Shown piece by piece: positions 51,446 through 64,000 of a stretch of 64,000 nt of DNA. The stretch comes from Lutraria lutraria. Lineage: Eukaryota > Mollusca > Bivalvia > Venerida > Mactridae. The DNA lies in the NCBI GenBank assembly GCA_964023205.1, contig OZ026848.1, positions 2,408,501 to 2,472,500 on the forward strand, given 5' to 3'. Within the stretch, counting starts at the first letter, position 1, and each line of letters opens with the position of its first letter. The position numbers and the translations under genes were made by a program. Under the pieces are notes generated by a model that saw only the letters and a program-made list of their open reading frames with translations, searched no databases and had not been told where the DNA came from.

Positions 51446-53089
51446 TATAATCCAGTCAGTGAGATACCATAGTGAGAAAAGGACATACACTGTTGTACCA
51501 TTAAAGCATTTTGACTTTGTGAATATCATACCCTTGACTAATTTAATGATGACACAACATTCTTAGGATAAAGAATAAAGCTGACAAAAATCAACTACCT
51601 AAGTTTTTTAAGTTATTTGATACATCTTAAGTTAAAATAAGGGTACCAAAAAACATCAAGAGGAGTTTGATCCCGACAAATGTTATTCAGAAGGTTTGCT
51701 TTGGTGATTTCATCCTCCACAGTGTTATCACCATCTTGCAGTGAAGCAAGGATGAACTCAATTTGGAGGAGATAATAGATTTTACACAAGTTCACCATGA
51801 TTTCCTTGACGATGAATAGGAAAGGAGATTTTGTGCTAACAAATTTATTGTGGTTTAGTTTGGCCTTTCTTATTTCATCAACATATGCAGTTTGGTTTCG
51901 AAGGTGTAAAAGTTAGTTAGGCAGTCAATATTTCCTTAGCTTTATTTTTTGATAAATGTAAGGAAAATTAACTAGCTAAGTTTTTTAAGTTATTTGATAT
52001 ATCTTAAATGAAATAATGGTATGAAAACGCTCACTTAATGAGGTGTTTGTGAAACACCAATGCCCCCTAAAGGGCAAATGGATAGTTGACCTTTGACCTA
52101 TTGATAGACCTTATCAACAGGGGTCATCTATCTGTATTTGACCAACCTTCAAACCAAGTGAAAACCTAAGAGGCCAATACAGTCGAATTAGCCAGACAAG
52201 GTTTGATTAAAAACGAGCAAAAAAGACGGACATGAGCAAACCAGCAATATATACCCACATTTCTTTGAAGTGGGGGCATAACTTGAAGTTTAAAAAAGAA
52301 CCCTACAATTACAAAAATAGGACAAAAATATGAATGCAAATCATTTCAATTTCAAGTCATTTTACCTAATAGAAATAACTGCTAGGATAAGAATAAAGTT
52401 TTGTAAAAATACTAGTAGAGAATAAAGCTCAGAAAAATCAACTACCTAAGTTTTTTTAAGTTATTTGATACACTTAAGTTTTAATAATGGTACTAAAACA
52501 CTCACTTAATGAGGTGTTTGTGAAACACCAATGCTCCCTTAAGAGCAACTGGATAGTTGACCTTTGACCTATTGATAGACCTTATCAACAGGGGTCATCT
52601 ATCTATATTTGACCAACCTTCAAACCAAGTGAAGACCTAAGAGGCCAATACAGTCGAATTGGCCAGACAAGGTTTGATTAAAAACGAGCGAAAAAGACGG
52701 ACATGAGCAAACCAGCAATATATACCCACATTTCTTTGAAATGGGGGCACAACTAGAACTTAAAAAAAGAACACTACAATTATAAAAATATGACAAAAAT
52801 ATAAATACAAATAATTTCAATTTAAGCCATTTTACCTAATAGAAATAACTACTGGAATAAGAAAAAAGTTTTGTAGAAATATTTAGGCAGTTGATTTTTC
52901 CTCAGCTTTATAAAATCTACAATTTAAATTAAAATAAGGGTACTAAAATGCTATCTTAATGAGGTGTTTGTAATTAAGAAATAAAAATCCAGAAAAATCC
53001 AAATTCACCTCTTACTCCTAAAAAAAGAAGCTATTAAAATGAAACAAATTTCATTCAAGAGGTATTCTTTGTAGGTCGGAATTAAGTGT

Positions 53090-54080
53090 TTGTGAAGCAG
53101 TTAATGGAACCCCAACAACTATTTAAAGGCTTGTGTCATCTACAAATAGATGGACATTTGCCCTGATGTCAGAAACAATGTCATTGATCAATACCAAGAA
53201 AATGAGGGGGCCAAAAATTGACTCTTGTGGAGTCCCAGCTTTAATATCATTCCATTTCGATCGTGCATCAGGCAGAACAACAGTTTGCTGATTATCTCTT
53301 AGATAAGATGAGAACCAATTAAAAAGACTCCCAAAACATCCAAAATGTTTGAGTCTGACCAGTAAAGCATGATGCGAGATTCGGTCAAAAGCCTTGCTTA
53401 TGTTGCACAATACAGCTTTGGAATCGACAGCCTCAGTGAAGAAGTTGTATAGATAAGCCAGTTGGTTAACTGTTGAGTCACCAGGTACAAAGCCTGATTT
53501 AAAGCAGAGTGAGGAGATCATTGTCACTGTTGTGTGTAAGTATGTCTGTGGACTACCCTTTCAAGGACTTTCCCTATGGTGCAGAGTACAGATATAGGTT
53601 GACAATTGCCAATATGAGAATGGCTTCAAGGAGGGACAAAAATGTCTTTCCATGAGCTAGGAAAAATTGAAGAGGACAGCAACTGGTCAAAAAGTCACAC
53701 AGATGAGTGGACAGTTCAAATTTTATAATATCCTCTATCTTAGAGGTTGTAATTGTAATGTGGTCCAAGACAGGACTGATGACATTCACGTCATTCTGCA
53801 GAGTTTGAGCACCTAACTATTCAGTTAGAGGGGTTTGATCCCGACAAATTTATTCAGAAGGTTTGCTTTGGTGATTTCATCCTCCACAGTGTTATCACCA
53901 TCTTGCAGTGAAGCAAGGATGAACTCAATTTGGAGGAGATAATAGATTTGACACAAGTTCACCATGATTTCCTTGACGATGAATAGGAAAGGAGATTTTG
54001 TGCTAACAAATTTTTGTGGTTTAGTTTGGCCTTTCTTATTTCATCAACATATGCAGTTTGGTTTCGAAGGCGTAAAAATT
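53090..54080 (-). pseudogene. LINE ORF2 fragment, unit 1 copy (keeps FVDD)
   Basis: Minus-strand order: RLRNQTAYVDEIRKAKLN, a linker, VISPVLDHI, then in another frame SSWKDIFVPP and QPISVLCTIGKVLERVV, then GFVPGDSTVNQL, LCNISKAFDRI, LRDNQQTVVLPDA, GTPQESIFGPLIFL and HLFVDDTSL. These are non-LTR reverse transcriptase blocks in order. Motif A should be D-I-S-K-A-F-D, but the catalytic Asp is Asn. Frameshifts separate the blocks. This is the only copy that keeps the F-V-D-D block, at 53123-53160. Jockey/CR1-like by appearance. Confidence 0.85.
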
Positions 54081-55219
54081 AGTTAGGCAGTCAATCTTTC
54101 CTTAGCTTTATTTTTTGATAAATGTTAGGAAAATTAACTAGCTAAGTTTTTTAAGTTATTTGATATATCTTAAATGAAATAATGGTACGAAAACGCTCAC
54201 TTAATGAGGTGTTTCAAAAACACCAATGCCCCCTAAAGAGCAAATGGATAGTTGACCTTTGACCTATTGATAGACCTTATCAACAGGGGTCATCTATCTG
54301 TATTTGACCAACCTTCAAACCAAGTGAAGACCTAAGAGGCCAATACAGTCGACTTGGCCAGACAAGGTTTGATTAAAAACGAGCAAAAAAGACGGACATC
54401 AGCAAACCAGCAATATATACCCACATTTCTTTGAAGTGGGGGCATAACTTGAAGTTTAAAAAAGAACCCTACAATTACTAAAATAGAACAAAAATATAAA
54501 TGCAAATAATTTCAATTTCAATTCATTTTACCTAATAGAAATAACTGCTAGGATAAGAATAAAGTTTTGTAAAAATACTAGTAGAGAATAAAGCTCAGAA
54601 AAATCAACTACCTTAGTTTTTTTAAGTTATTTGATATATCTTAAGTTTTAATAATGGTACTAAAACACTCACTTAATGAGGTGTTTGTGAAACACCAATG
54701 CTCCCTGAAGAGCAAATGGATAGTTGACCTTTGACCTATTGATAGACCTTATCAACAGGGGTCATCTATCTGTATTTGACCAACCTTCAAACCAAGTGAA
54801 GACCTAAGAGGCCAATACTGTCGAATTGGCCAGACAAGGTTTGATTAAAAACGAGCAAAAAAGACGGACATGAGCAAACCAGCAATATATACCCACATTT
54901 CTTTGAAATGGGGGCACAACTAGAACTTAAAAAAAGAACCCTACAATTATAAAAATATGACAAAAATATAAAAACAAATAATTTCAATTTAAGCCATTTT
55001 ACCTAATAGAAAAACTACTGGAATAAAAAAAAAAGTTTTGTAGAAATATTTAGGCAGTTGATTTTTCCTCAGCTTTATAAAATCTACAATTTAAATTAAA
55101 ATAAGGGTACTAAAATGCTATCTTAATGAGGTGTTTGTAATTAAGAAATAAAAATCTAGAAAAATCCAAATTCACCTCTTACTCCTAAAAAATGAAGCTA
55201 TTAAAATGAAACAAATTTT

Positions 55220-56200
55220 ATTCAAGAGGTATTCTTTGTAGGTCGGAATTCAGTGTTTGTGAAGCAGTCAATGGAACCCCAACAACTGTCAGAAACAATG
55301 TCATTGATCAATATCAAGAAAATGAGGGGGCCAAAAATTGACTCCTGTGGAGTCCCAGCTTTAATATCATTCCATTTCTGAGCATCAGGCAGAACAACAG
55401 TTTGCTGATTATCTCTTAGATAAGATGAGAACCAATTAAAAAGACTCGCAAAACATCCAAAATGTTTGAGTCTGACCAGTAAAGCATGATGCGAGATTCG
55501 GTCAAAAGCCTTGCTTATGTTGCACAATACAGCTTTGGAATCAACAGCCTCAGTGAAGAAGTTGTAAAGATAAGTCAGTTGGTTAACTGTTGAGTCACCA
55601 GGTACAAAGTCTAATTTAAAGTAGAGTGAGAAGATCATTGTCACTGTTGTGTGTAAGTATGTCTGTGGACTACCCTTTCAAGGACTTTCCCTATGGTGCA
55701 GAGTACAGATATAGGTTGACAATTGCCAACATGAGAATGGCTTCAAGGAGTGACAAAAATGTCTTTCCATGAGCTAGGAAAAACTGAAGAGGACAGCAAC
55801 TGGTCAAAAAGTCACACAGATGAGTGGACAGTTCAAATTTTATAATATCCTCTATCTTAGAGGTTGTAATTGTAATGTGGTCCAAGACAGGACTGATGAC
55901 ATTCACGTCATTATGCAGAGTTTGAGCACCTAACTATTCAGTTAGAGGGGTTTGATCCCGACAAATTTATTCAGAAGGTTTGCTTTGGTGATTTCATCCT
56001 CCACAGTGTTATCACCATCTTGCAGTGAAGCAAGGATGAACTCAATTTGGAGGAGATAATAGATTTGACACAAGTTCACCATGATTTCCTTGACGATGAA
56101 TAGGAAAGGAGATTTTGTGCTAACAAATTTATTGTGGTTTAGTTTGGCCTTTCTTATTTCATCAACATATGCAGTTTGGTTTCGAAGGCGTAAAAATTAG
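55220..56200 (-). pseudogene. LINE ORF2 fragment, unit 2 copy
   Basis: Same blocks as unit 1, but a 47-bp segment carrying F-V-D-D is absent at 55287, so the frame runs on into SCWGSIDCF. Motif A is again CNISKAFD. A 3-base-scale change before GTPQE shortens the PDAQ stretch compared with other units. Confidence 0.85.
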
Positions 56201-57364
56201 TTAGGCAGTCAATCTTTCCTTAGCTTTATTTTTTGATAAATGTTAGGAAAATTAACTAGCTAAGTTTTTTAAGTTATTTGATATATCTTAAATGAAATAA
56301 TGGTACGAAAACGCTCACTTAATGAGGTGTTTCAAAAACACCAATGCCCCCTAAAGAGCAAATGGATAGTTGACCTTTGACCTATTGATAGACCTTATCA
56401 ACAGGGGTCATCTATCTGTATTTGACCAACCTTCAAACCAAGTGAAGACCTAAGAGGCCAATACAGTCGAATTGGCCAGACAAGGTTTGATTAAAAACGA
56501 GCAAAAAAGACGGACATCAGCAAACCAGCAATATATACCCACATTTCTTTGAAGTGGGGGCATAACTTGAAGTTTAAAAAAGAACCCTACAATTACAAAA
56601 ATAGGACAAAAATATAAATGCAAATCATTTCAATTTCAAGTCATTTTACCTAATAGAAATAACTGCTAGGATAAGAATAAAGTTTTGTAAAAATACTAGT
56701 AGAGAATAAAGCTCAGAAAAATCAACTACCTAAGTTTTTTTAAGTTATTTGATATATCTTAAGTTTTAATAATGGTACTAAAACGCTCACTTAATGAGGT
56801 GTTTGTGAAACACCAATGCTCCCTAAAGAGCTAATGGATAGTTGACCTTTGACCTATTGATAGACCTTATCAACAGGGGTCATCTATCTGTATTTGACCA
56901 ACCTTCAAACCAAGTGAAGACCTAAGAGGCCAATACAGTCGAATTGGCCAGACAAGGTTTGATTAAAAACGAGCAAAAAAGACGGACATGAGCAAACCAG
57001 CAATATATACCCACATTTCTTTGAAATGGGGGCACAACTAGAACTTAAATAAAGAACACTACAATTATAAAAATATGACAAAAATATAAAAACAAATAAT
57101 TTCAATTTAAGCCATTTTACCTAACAGAAATAACTACTGGAATAAGAAAAAAGTTTTGTAGAAATATTTAGGGAGTTGATTTTTCCTCAGCTTTATAAAA
57201 TCTACAATTTAAATTAAAATAAGGGTACTAAAATGCTATCTTAATGAGGTGTTTGTAATTAAGAAATAAAAATCTAGAAAAATCCAAATTCACCTCTTAC
57301 TCCTAAAAAATGAAGCTATTAAAATGAAACAAATTTTATTCAAGAGGTATTCTTTGTAGGTCGG

Positions 57365-58315
57365 AATTCAGTGTTTGTGAAGCAGTCAATGGAACCCCAA
57401 CAACTGTCAGAAACAATGTCATTGATCAATATCAAGAAAATGAGGGGGCCAAAAATTGACTCCTGTGGAGTCCCAGCTTTAATATAATTCCATTTCGACT
57501 AAGCATCAGGCAGAACAACAGTGTGCTGATTATCTCTTAGATAAGATGAGAACCAATTAAAAAGACTTTCAAAACATCCAAAATGTTTGAGTCTGGCCAG
57601 TAAAGCATGATGCGAGATTCGGTCAAAAGCCTTGCTTATGTTGCACAATACAGCTTTGGAATCAACAGCCTCAGTGAAGAAGTTGTAAAGATAAGTCAGT
57701 TGGTTAACTGTTGAGTCACCAGGTACAAAGCCCAATTTAAAGCAGAGTGAGAAGATCATTGTCACTAGTATGCTTGTGGACTACCCTTTCAAGGACTTTC
57801 CCTATGGTGCAGAGTACAGATATAGGTTGACAATTGCCAACATGAGAATGGCTTCAAGGAGTGACAAAAATGTCTTTCCATGAGCTAGGAAAAATTAAAG
57901 AGGACAGCAACTGGTCAAAAAGTCACACAGATGAGTGGACAGTTCAAATTTTATAATATCCTCTATCTTAGAGGTTGTAATTGTAATGTGGTCCAAGACA
58001 GGGCTGATGACATTCACGTCATTCTGCAGAGTTTGAACACCTAACTATTCAGTTAGAGGGGTTTGATCCCGACAAATTTATTCAGAAGGTTTGCTTTAGT
58101 GATTTCATCCTCCACAGTGTTATCACCATCTTGCAGTGAAGCAAGGATGAACTCAATTTGGAGGAGATAATAGATTTGACACAAGTTCACCATGATTTCC
58201 TTGACGATGAATAGGAAAGGAGATTTTGTGCTAACAAATTTATTGTGGTTTAGTTTGGCCTTTCTTATTTCATCAACATATGCAGTTTGGTTTCGAAGGC
58301 GTAAAAATTAGTTAG
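57365..58315 (-). pseudogene. LINE ORF2 fragment, unit 3 copy
   Basis: Has the 47-bp deletion. The frame also stops earlier, after VVLPDA, because of ACTAAGC at 57498. It shares that variant and CAGTGTGCTG with the partial sixth unit. Confidence 0.85.
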
Positions 58316-59459
58316 GCAGTCAATCTTTCCTTAGCTTTATTTTTTGATAAACGTTAGGAAAATTAACTAGCTAAGTTTTTTAAGTTATTTGATATATCTT
58401 AAATGAAATAATGGTACGAAAACGCTCACTTAATGAGGTGTTTCAAAAACACCAATGCCCCCTAAAGAGCAAATGGATAGTTGACCTTTGACCTATTGAT
58501 AGACCTTATCAACAGGGGTCATCTATCTGTATTTGACCAACCTTCAAACCAAGTGAAGACCTAAGAGGCCAATACAGTCGAATTGGCCAGACAAGGTTTG
58601 ATTAAAAACGAGCAAAAAAGACGGACATCAGCAAACCAGCAATATATACCCACATTTCTTTGAAGTGGGGGCATAACTTGAAGTTTAAAAAAGAACCCTA
58701 CAATTACAAAAATAGAACAAAAATATAAATGCAAATAATTTCAATTTCAAGTCATTTTACCTAATAGAAATAACTGCTAGGATAAGAATAAAGTTTTGTA
58801 AAAATACTAGTAGAGAATAAAGCTCAGAAAAATCAACTACCTTAGTTTTTTTAAGTTATTTGATATATCTTAAGTTTTAATAATGGTACTAAAACACTCA
58901 CTTAATGAGGTGTTTGTGAAACACCAATGCTCCCTGAAGAGCAAATGGATAGTTGACCTTTGACCTATTGATAGACCTTATCAACAGGGGTCATCTATCT
59001 GTATTTGACCAACCTTCAAACCAAGTGAAGACCTAAGAGGCCAATACAGTCGAATTGGCCAGACAAGGTTTGATTAAAAACGAGCAAAAAAGACGGACAT
59101 GAGCAAACCAGCAATATATACCCACATTTCTTTGAAATGGGGGCACAACTAGAACTTAAAAAAAGAACCCTACAATTATAAAAATATGACAAAAATATAA
59201 AAACAAATAATTTCAATTTAAGCCATTTTACCTAATAGAAAAACTACTGGAATAAAAAAAAAGTTTTGTAGAAATGTTTAGGCAGTTGATTTTTCCTCAG
59301 CTTTATAAAATCTACAATTTAAATTAAAATAAGGGTACTAAAATGCTATCTTAATGAGGTGTTTGTAATTAAGAAATAAAAATCTAGAAAAATCCAAATT
59401 CACCTCTTACTCCTAAAAAATGAAGCTATTAAAATGAAACAAATTTTATTCAAGAGGTA

Positions 59460-60430
59460 TTCTTTGTAGGTCGGAATTCAGTGTTTGTGAAGCAGTCAAT
59501 GGAACCCCAACAACTGTCAGAAACAATGTCATTGATCAATATCAAGAAAATGAGGGGGCCAAAAATTGACTCCTGTGGAGTCCCAGCTTTAATATCATTC
59601 CGTTTCGACTGAGCATCAGGCAGAACAACAGTTTGCTGATTATCTCTTAGATAAGATGAGAACCAATTAAAAAGACTCGCAAAACATCCAAAATGTTTGA
59701 GTCTGACCAGTAAAGCATGATGCGAGATTCGGTCAAAAGCCTTGCTTATGTTGCACAATACAGCTTTGGAATCAACAGCCTCAGTGAAGAAGTTGTAAAG
59801 ATAAGTCAGTTGGTTAACTGTTGAGTCACCAGGTACAAAGTCTAATTTAAAGTAGAGTGAGAAGATCATTGTCACTGTTGTGTGTAAGTATGTCTGTGGA
59901 CTACCCTTTCAAGGACTTTCCCTATGGTGCAGAGTACAGATATAGGTTGACAATTGCCAACATGAGAATGGCTTCAAGGAGTGACAAAAATGTCTTTCCA
60001 TGAGCTAGGAAAAACTGAAGAGGACAGCAACTGGTCAAAAAGTCACACAGATGAGTGGACAGTTCAAATTTTATAATATCCTCTATCTTAGAGGTTGTAA
60101 TTGTAATGTGGTCCAAGACAGGACTGATGACATTCACGTCATTCTGCAGAGTTTGAGCACCTAACTATTCAGTTAGAGGGGTTTGATCCCGACAAATGTT
60201 ATTCAGAAGGTTTGCTTTGGTGATTTCATCCTCCACAGTGTTATCACCATCTTGCAGTGAAGCAAGGATGAACTCAATTTGGAGGAGATAATAGATTTGA
60301 CACAAGTTCACCATGATTTCCTTGACGATGAATAGGAAAGGAGATTTTGTGCTAACAAATTTATTGTGGTTTAGTTTGGCCTTTCTTATTTCATCAACAT
60401 ATGCAGTTTGGTTTCGAAGGCGTAAAAATT
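59460..60430 (-). pseudogene. LINE ORF2 fragment, unit 4 copy
   Basis: Has the 47-bp deletion. The open frame from TMIFSLYFKLDFVPGDSTV to the SCWGSIDCF read-through is 141 codons. Motif A Asn is present. Confidence 0.85.
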
Positions 60431-61579
60431 AGTTAGGCAGTCAATCTTTCCTTAGCTTTATTTTTTGATAAATGTTAGGAAAATTAACTAGCTAAGTTTT
60501 TTAAGTTATTTGATATATCTTAAATGAAATAATGGTACGAAAACGCTCACTTAATGAGGTGTTTCAAAAACACCAATGCCCCCTAAAGAGCAAATGGATA
60601 GTTGACCTTTGACCTATTGATAGACCTTATCAACAGGGGTCATCTATCTGTATTTGACCAACCTTCAAACCAAGTGAAGACCTAAGAGGCCAATACAGTC
60701 GAATTGGCCAGACAAGGTTTGATTAAAAACGAGCAAAAAAGACGGACATCAGCAAACCAGCAATATATACCCACATTTCTTTGAAGTGGGGGCATAACTT
60801 GAAGTTTAAAAAAGAACCCTACAATTACAAAAATAGGACAAAAATATAAATGCAAATCATTTCAATTTCAAGTCATTTTACCTAATAGAAATAACTGCTA
60901 GGATAAGAATAAAGTTTTGTAAAAATACTAGTAGAGAATAAAGCTCAGAAAAATCAACTACCTAAGTTTTTTTAAGTTATTTGATATATCTTAAGTTTTA
61001 ATAATGGTACTAAAACGCTCACTTAATGAGGTGTTTGTGAAACACCAATGCTCCCTAAAGAGCTAATGGATAGTTGACCTTTGACCTATTGATAGACCTT
61101 ATCAACAGGGGTCATCTATCTGTATTTGACCAACCTTCAAACCAAGTGAAGACCTAAGAGGCCAATACAGTCGAATTGGCCAGACAAGGTTTGATTAAAA
61201 ACGAGCAAAAAAGACGGACATGAGCAAACCAGCAATATATACCCACATTTCTTTGAAATGGGGGCACAACTAGAACTTAAAAAAAGAACACTACAATTAT
61301 AAAAATATGACAAAAATATAAAAACAAATAATTTCAATTTAAGCCATTTTACCTAACAGAAATAACTACTGGAATAAGAAAAAAGTTTTGTAGAAATATT
61401 TAGGGAGTTGATTTTTCCTCAGCTTTATAAAATCTACAATTTAAATTAAAATAAGGGTACTAAAATGCTATCTTAATGAGGTGTTTGTAATTAAGAAATA
61501 AAAATCTAGAAAAATCCAAATTCACCTCTTACTCCTAAAAAATGAAGCTATTAAAATGAAACAAATTTTATTCAAGAGG

Positions 61580-62550
61580 TATTCTTTGTAGGTCGGAATT
61601 CAGTGTTTGTGAAGCAGTCAATGGAACCCCAACAACTGTCAGAAACAATGTCATTGATCAATATCAAGAAAATGAGGGGGCCAAAAATTGACTCCTGTGG
61701 AGTCCCAGCTTTAATATCATTCCGTTTCGACTGAGCATCAGGCAGAACAACAGTTTGCTGATTATCTCTTAGATAAGATGAGAACCAATTAAAAAGACTC
61801 GCAAAACATCCAAAATGTTTGAGTCTGACCAGTAAAGCATGATGCGAGATTCGGTCAAAAGCCTTGCTTATGTTGCACAATACAGCTTTGGAATCAACAG
61901 CCTCAGTGAAGAAGTTGTAAAGATAAGTCAGTTGGTTAACTGTTGAGTCACCAGGTACAAAGTCTAATTTAAAGTAGAGTGAGAAGATCATTGTCACTGT
62001 TGTGTGTAAGTATGTCTGTGGACTACCCTTTCAAGGACTTTCCCTATGGTGCAGAGTACGGATATAGGTTGACAATTGCCAACATGAGAATGGCTTCAAG
62101 GAGTGACAAAAATGTCTTTCCATGAGCTAGGAAAAACTGAAGAGGACAGCAACTGGTCAAAAAGTCACACAGATGAGTGGACAGTTCAAATTTTATAATA
62201 TCCTCTATCTTAGAGGTTGTAATTGTAATGTGGTCCAAGACAGGGCTGATGACATTCACGTCATTCTGCAGAGTTTGAGCACCTAACTATTCAGTTAGAG
62301 GGGTTTGATCCCGACAAATGTTATTCAGAAGGTTTGCTTTGGTGATTTCATCCTCCACAGTGTTATCACCATCTTGCAGTGAAGCAAGGATGAACTCAAT
62401 TTGGAGGAGATAATAGATTTGACACAAGTTCACCATGATTTCCTTGACGATGAATAGGAAAGGAGATTTTGTGCTAACAAATTTATTGTGGTTTAGTTTG
62501 GCCTTTCTTATTTCATCAACATATGCAGTTTGGTTTCGAAGGCGTAAAAA
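61580..62550 (-). pseudogene. LINE ORF2 fragment, unit 5 copy
   Basis: Nearly identical to the unit 4 copy in the reverse transcriptase part, with the same 141-codon frame, 47-bp deletion and Asn in motif A. Confidence 0.85.
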
Positions 62551-63699
62551 TTAGTTAGGCAGTCAATCTTTCCTTAGCTTTATTTTTTGATAAATGTTAG
62601 GAAAATTAACTAGCTAAGTTTTTTAAGTTATTTGATATATCTTAAATGAAATAATGGTACGAAAACGCTCACTTAATGAGGTGTTTCAAAAACACCAATG
62701 CCCCCTAAAGAGCAAATGGATAGTTGACCTTTGACCTATTGATAGACCTTATCAACAGGGGTCATCTATCTGTATTTGACCAACCTTCAAACCAAGTGAA
62801 GACCTAAGAGGCCAATACAGTCGAATTGGCCAGACAAGGTTTGATTAAAAACGAGCAAAAAAGACGGACATCAGCAAACCAGCAATATATACCCACATTT
62901 CTTTGAAGTGGGGGCATAACTTGAAGTTTAAAAAAGAACCCTACAATTACAAAAATAGGACAAAAATATAAATGCAAATCATTTCAATTTCAAGTCATTT
63001 TACCTAATAGAAATAACTGCTAGGATAAGAATAAAGTTTTGTAAAAATACTAGTAGAGAATAAAGCTCAGAAAAATCAACTACCTAAGTTTTTTTAAGTT
63101 ATTTGATATATCTTAAGTTTTAATAATGGTACTAAAACGCTCACTTAATGAGGTGTTTGTGAAACACCAATGCTCCCTAAAGAGCTAATGGATAGTTGAC
63201 CTTTGACCTATTGATAGACCTTATCAACAGGGGTCATCTATCTGTATTTGACCAACCTTCAAACCAAGTGAAGACCTAAGAGGCCAATACAGTCGAATTG
63301 GCCAGACAAGGTTTGATTAAAAACGAGCAAAAAAGACGGACATGAGCAAACCAGCAATATATACCCACATTTCTTTGAAATGGGGGCACAACTAGAACTT
63401 AAAAAAAGAACACTACAATTATAAAAATATGACAAAAATATAAAAACAAATAATTTCAATTTAAGCCATTTTACCTAACAGAAATAACTACTGGAATAAG
63501 AAAAAAGTTTTGTAGAAATATTTAGGGAGTTGATTTTTCCTCAGCTTTATAAAATCTACAATTTAAATTAAAATAAGGGTACTAAAATGCTATCTTAATG
63601 AGGTGTTTGTAATTAAGAAATAAAAATCTAGAAAAATCCAAATTCACCTCTTACTCCTAAAAAATGAAGCTATTAAAATGAAACAAATTTTATTCAAGA

Positions 63700-64000
63700 G
63701 GTATTCTTTGTAGGTCGGAATTCAGTGTTTGTGAAGCAGTCAATGGAACCCCAACAACTGTCAGAAACAATGTCATTGATCAATATCAAGAAAATGAGGG
63801 GGCCAAAAATTGACTCCTGTGGAGTCCCAGCTTTAATATAATTCCATTTCGACTAAGCATCAGGCAGAACAACAGTGTGCTGATTATCTCTTAGATAAGA
63901 TGAGAACCAATTAAAAAGACTTTCAAAACATCCAAAATGTTTGAGTCTGGCCAGTAAAGCATGATGCGAGATTCGGTCAAAAGCCTTGCTTATGTTGCAC
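63700..64000 (-). pseudogene. LINE ORF2 fragment, unit 6 copy (cut by window end)
   Basis: Carries the unit 3 variants (ACTAAGC, CAGTGTGCTG, GACTTTCAAAAC) and the 47-bp deletion. The window ends inside motif A (complement of CTTGCTTATGTTGCAC), where the Asn codon is again seen. Confidence 0.85.

Larger units (their letters stand above)
51568..64000 (-). repeat. Macrosatellite of about 2.12-kb units, LINE-derived
   Basis: Head-to-tail units aligned on TTTGATCCCGAC: 51665-53832 (2168 bp), 53833-55950 (2118), 55951-58061 (2111), 58062-60181 (2120), 60182-62303 (2122), 62304 to the window end (partial). About 45% of each unit is a LINE ORF2 piece on the minus strand, running from RLRNQTAYVDEIRKAK through the linker (VEDEITKANLLN) to the reverse transcriptase. 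The rest is noncoding, with three internal copies of a module ending CTTAATGAGGTGTTT (52032, 52503 and 52952 in the first unit). A 66-codon frame recurs in every unit and is carried by the repetition. The left border is near 51568; the right border is outside the window. Confidence 0.95.

Noticed and set aside
52620..63459. 66-codon hydrophobic frame present in every macrosatellite unit
   Set aside because: It persists because the units are near-identical DNA. Only one of the internal modules has it, and there is no evidence of selection or expression.

Overview
The window is AT-rich, intron-bearing eukaryotic DNA with one 200-N assembly gap. Its repeat content points to a mollusc, most likely a bivalve: tRNA-headed SINEs ending in GGCGTAAAAC-type tails, 'AAGAGCTGT...CTCGACT' dispersed repeats, DIRS/Ngaro-like tyrosine-recombinase retroelements, pogo-like MITEs, and dispersed 'GGTCAAGGTCA' blocks. 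That assignment is inference from repeat style. I recognise no ordinary conserved host gene apart from one decayed DUF4806-like gene.

Layout. 1-12.1 kb: gene-free DNA holding a hAT-type non-autonomous element, a second inverted-repeat element, a SINE, a 2.7-kb satellite of 70-bp units, and a block of inverted repeats. 12.16-23.21 kb: the main find, an 11-exon gene on the + strand with clean GT-AG junctions. It encodes an 804-residue protein with an H2C2 zinc site, a D,D(35)E integrase core, a GPY/F module, a complete Ulp1/SENP-type cysteine protease and a C-terminal PHD finger. This fits the transposase of a Ginger-type (Gypsy-integrase-like) DNA transposon or a host gene derived from one. 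One extra base at the end of exon 5 breaks the frame. Its introns hold further small elements and a SINE.

23.2-34.4 kb: repeats, a perfect 25-bp hairpin, a palindromic module, a terminal-inverted-repeat element hosting a LINE 3' end, the gap, a DIRS-like RNase H relic, and a minisatellite that goes from 35-bp monomers to 105-bp trimers. 34.45-40.77 kb: a split, broken DUF4806-like gene whose second intron holds an inverted-repeat element.

41.9-50.9 kb: a large decayed tyrosine-recombinase retroelement. Reverse transcriptase, RNase H and recombinase relics lie in order on the + strand and are interrupted by at least six later insertions, several with clean target duplications. A recombinase C-terminal relic lies upstream of the reverse transcriptase. 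51.6-64.0 kb, running off the window: a head-to-tail macrosatellite of about 2.12-kb units (five full, one partial). Each carries the same catalytically dead LINE reverse transcriptase piece on the - strand.

The only near-intact protein-coding system is the integrase-Ulp1-PHD gene. The rest is layered transposon decay and satellite expansion, informative about the order of insertions and how dead LINE fragments turn into tandem arrays.
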